Assembly (NCBI GenBank): GCA_964589855.1
Contig: CAZPVB010000157.1
Coordinates: 1 to 9,048 of the forward strand
Reading direction: 5' to 3'
Length of the DNA stretch: 9,048 nt
DNA from: SKVR01 sp964589855
GTDB lineage: Bacteria > Bacteroidota > Bacteroidia > Bacteroidales > UBA7960
Shown: piece after piece, positions 7,473-9,048 of the stretch
Numbering within the stretch: position 1 is the first letter of the stretch
How the letters are laid out: each line of letters opens with the position of its first letter
Translations under genes and position numbers: made by a program
The notes under the pieces: generated by a model
What the model was told of the DNA's origin: nothing
Databases searched by the model: none
Seen by the model: the letters and a program-made list of their open reading frames with translations, nothing else

Positions 7473-7573
7473 ATAATGGATAATTCTATTGATTATAAAA
7501 CGATTACACCATGAAAGCATAAAAGCATAAAAGAATTCTCAATATATAAAATTGATAAATTAAACCCTGAAAA
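7473..7573. repeat. Repeat-rich leader before the FAD oxidoreductase gene
   Basis: After the gap the AT-rich repeat continues (ataatggataatt). An 8-bp tandem follows: aaagcata at 7514-7521 and 7522-7529, plus a partial aaag at 7530-7533. An ATG at 7511 opens only a three-codon frame (ATG AAA GCA TAA). No promoter or hairpin is convincing, and there is no Shine-Dalgarno before the ATG at 7574. Confidence 0.6.
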
Positions 7574-9048
7574 ATGAGAAAACTATTATTGATCTTACTA
7601 TTTATCCCAATGATACAGGGATGCAATAATGAACCTAAACCCGATCACCAGGTAGATGTTTGTGTATATGGTGGAACATCGGCAGGGGTAATTGCTGCCT
7701 ATTCCGCTAAAATGCAGGGATTGTCGGTACTTGTCATAGAACCCGGACGACACCTGGGAGGTCTTTCCTCCGGTGGTTTGGGTGCCACAGATGTAGGCAG
7801 ACAAGAATCCGTAATTGGTTTGTCGCGCGATTACTATATGCGTTTAGGCAAGAAATACGGACTCGATGAAGTAGCATGGCATTTTGAACCTCATGTAGCC
7901 GAAGAAGTTTTCAATGACTACATAAACGAAGCAAACGTAGATGTGATCTATGATTACAATATTATTGATGCCACTACCAAAGACGGTGAAATACAGACCA
8001 TCACCCTGAAGGATTATGAAAATGGGAAACAAAACCTGACCGTAAAAGCCGAAGTATTTATAGATGCCAGTTATGAAGGCGATCTGATGGCGCAGGCAGG
8101 GGTCAGTTATACCATAGGTCGCGAAGCAAACAGCGTTTATGGTGAAACTTATAATGGTGTTCGTTTATCAAAAGACAATCAGGTGCCCGATGGTATAGAT
8201 CCTTACGTCATTCCAGGTGATCCTTCCAGTGGACTGATCTGGGGAGTAAGTGAAGAACCCATGGCAGAGCAAGGAACCGGCGACCACAAAGTACAGGCCT
8301 ACTGCTACCGGATTTGTATGACCACAGACCCTGAAAACAGTATTCCGATTACAGAACCCGATAATTACGATCCCGCTAAATATGAAGTCTTGCGAAGAAT
8401 TATTCAGCAGCGTGATTCTATGCAATGGGTGCAGCGTATATGGCAACTTTACCTGCGCATTATTGAAATGCCCAACCAAAAAACAGATATCAACAACAAA
8501 GGTGGATTCTCTTTGAGTGCTACAAAAATAAACTGGGATTATCCTGAAGCAGATTACCATCAAAGAAAAGAGATCGCTAAACAGATTGAAGATCATAACA
8601 TGGGATTGATTTATTTTTTGGCTACCGATCCCGATATCCCTCAGCACATCAAAGATCAGATGAATGAATACGGATATCCTAAAGATGAATTTGTTGACAA
8701 CGGGCATTTTCCTCATCAACTCTATATCCGCGAATCAAGGCGAATGCTGGGAGAGATGATTATGACAGAGCATCATTGCATGTCGCGTGAAATTGTTAAA
8801 GATGGTGTTGCCTATGGTTCTTACAATATGGATTCACATAACTGCGACAGGCACGTGGTAAACGGTATGGTCAAAAATGATGGCGATGTTCAGATTCCGG
8901 TGCCACAGGCATATCCCATATCCTATCGGGCTATGTTGCCCCAAAAAGAGGAATGCACAAACCTGTTGGTACCTGTTTGCTTATCTGCATCGCATATTGC
9001 CTATGGCAGCATTCGTATGGAACCGGTCTTTATGATGCTCGGACAAGC
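7574..9048 (+). CDS. FAD-dependent oxidoreductase lipoprotein, 3' truncated by window edge
   Basis: Flavoprotein of the FAD_oxidored (PF12831) type, which is common next to glycan-degradation genes in Bacteroidota and is sometimes mis-named xanthan lyase. The frame is open from the ATG at 7574 to the window end, about 491 residues. The start gives MRKLLLILLFIPMIQGC, a lipoprotein signal peptide with Cys17. After a short linker comes VDVCVYGGTSAGVIAAYSA, the dinucleotide-binding strand-loop-helix with a GGTSAG version of the GxGxxG motif, then VLVIEPGRHLGGLSSGGLGA, with the acidic Glu that binds the FAD ribose. Further family features are FIDASYEGDLMAQAGVSYTI, FPHQLYIRESRRMLGE and ASHIAYGSIRMEPVFMMLGQ near the right edge, which leads into the C-terminal FAD-binding helix. 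The reaction and substrate are unknown; oxidation or rearrangement of a sugar is an inference. It has the same orientation as the two glycosidase genes and may belong to their operon across the gap. Confidence 0.93.
   Translation, partial: MRKLLLILLFIPMIQGCNNEPKPDHQVDVCVYGGTSAGVIAAYSAKMQGLSVLVIEPGRHLGGLSSGGLGATDVGRQESVIGLSRDYYMRLGKKYGLDEVAWHFEPHVAEEVFNDYINEANVDVIYDYNIIDATTKDGEIQTITLKDYENGKQNLTVKAEVFIDASYEGDLMAQAGVSYTIGREANSVYGETYNGVRLSKDNQVPDGIDPYVIPGDPSSGLIWGVSEEPMAEQGTGDHKVQAYCYRICMTTDPENSIPITEPDNYDPAKYEVLRRIIQQRDSMQWVQRIWQLYLRIIEMPNQKTDINNKGGFSLSATKINWDYPEADYHQRKEIAKQIEDHNMGLIYFLATDPDIPQHIKDQMNEYGYPKDEFVDNGHFPHQLYIRESRRMLGEMIMTEHHCMSREIVKDGVAYGSYNMDSHNCDRHVVNGMVKNDGDVQIPVPQAYPISYRAMLPQKEECTNLLVPVCLSASHIAYGSIRMEPVFMMLGQ

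Noticed and set aside
7335..7520. Minus-strand open frame spanning the N run
   Set aside because: Most of it consists of undetermined bases, so it is an artefact of the gap.
8168..8719. 183-residue minus-strand open frame within the FAD oxidoreductase gene
   Set aside because: It is a shadow of a well-supported + strand gene. The + frame has clear FAD-binding motifs and continues to the window end.

Overview
The window looks like part of a polysaccharide-utilisation region from a member of the Bacteroidota. The support is a SusD/RagB-type C-terminal sequence, three consecutive proteins with lipoprotein signal peptides, starts without clear Shine-Dalgarno sequences, and AT-rich short tandem repeats between genes. 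A run of exactly 100 N at 7373-7472 shows that this is a scaffolded draft assembly. I cannot place the genus.

Layout, all real genes on the + strand unless stated. (1) 2-1798: 3' part of a heparinase II/III-like or alginate-lyase-like polysaccharide lyase, cut by the left window edge. (2) 1799-2140: a scrambled stretch. It carries a short minus-strand fragment with a signal-peptide-like start and one Asp-box (BNR) motif, joined to the next gene at about 2105-2145. (3) About 2115-2987: the C-terminal part of a SusD-like glycan-binding lipoprotein, lacking its N-terminal part and its usual SusC partner. A strong intrinsic terminator follows at 3022-3049. (4) 3220-5493: complete GH92 alpha-mannosidase lipoprotein. 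(5) 5508-7367: complete lipoprotein with a clan GH-A, GH50/agarase-like catalytic domain, 14 nt after the GH92 gene. (6) Assembly gap flanked by the same AT-rich repeat. (7) 7574-9048: 5' part of a lipoprotein FAD-dependent oxidoreductase of the PF12831 type, cut by the right edge.

Genes 4 and 5 form a likely transcription unit that may continue across the gap into gene 7. Together they suggest surface or periplasmic breakdown of a complex glycan: a lyase to cleave uronate-containing chains, an exo-alpha-mannosidase, a retaining glycosidase and a redox enzyme. The substrate cannot be read from the sequence. The most unusual points are the chimeric junctions around the SusD remnant and the short tandem repeats that run into the 3' ends of two genes. 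I do not see convincing evidence for a wholly new system.
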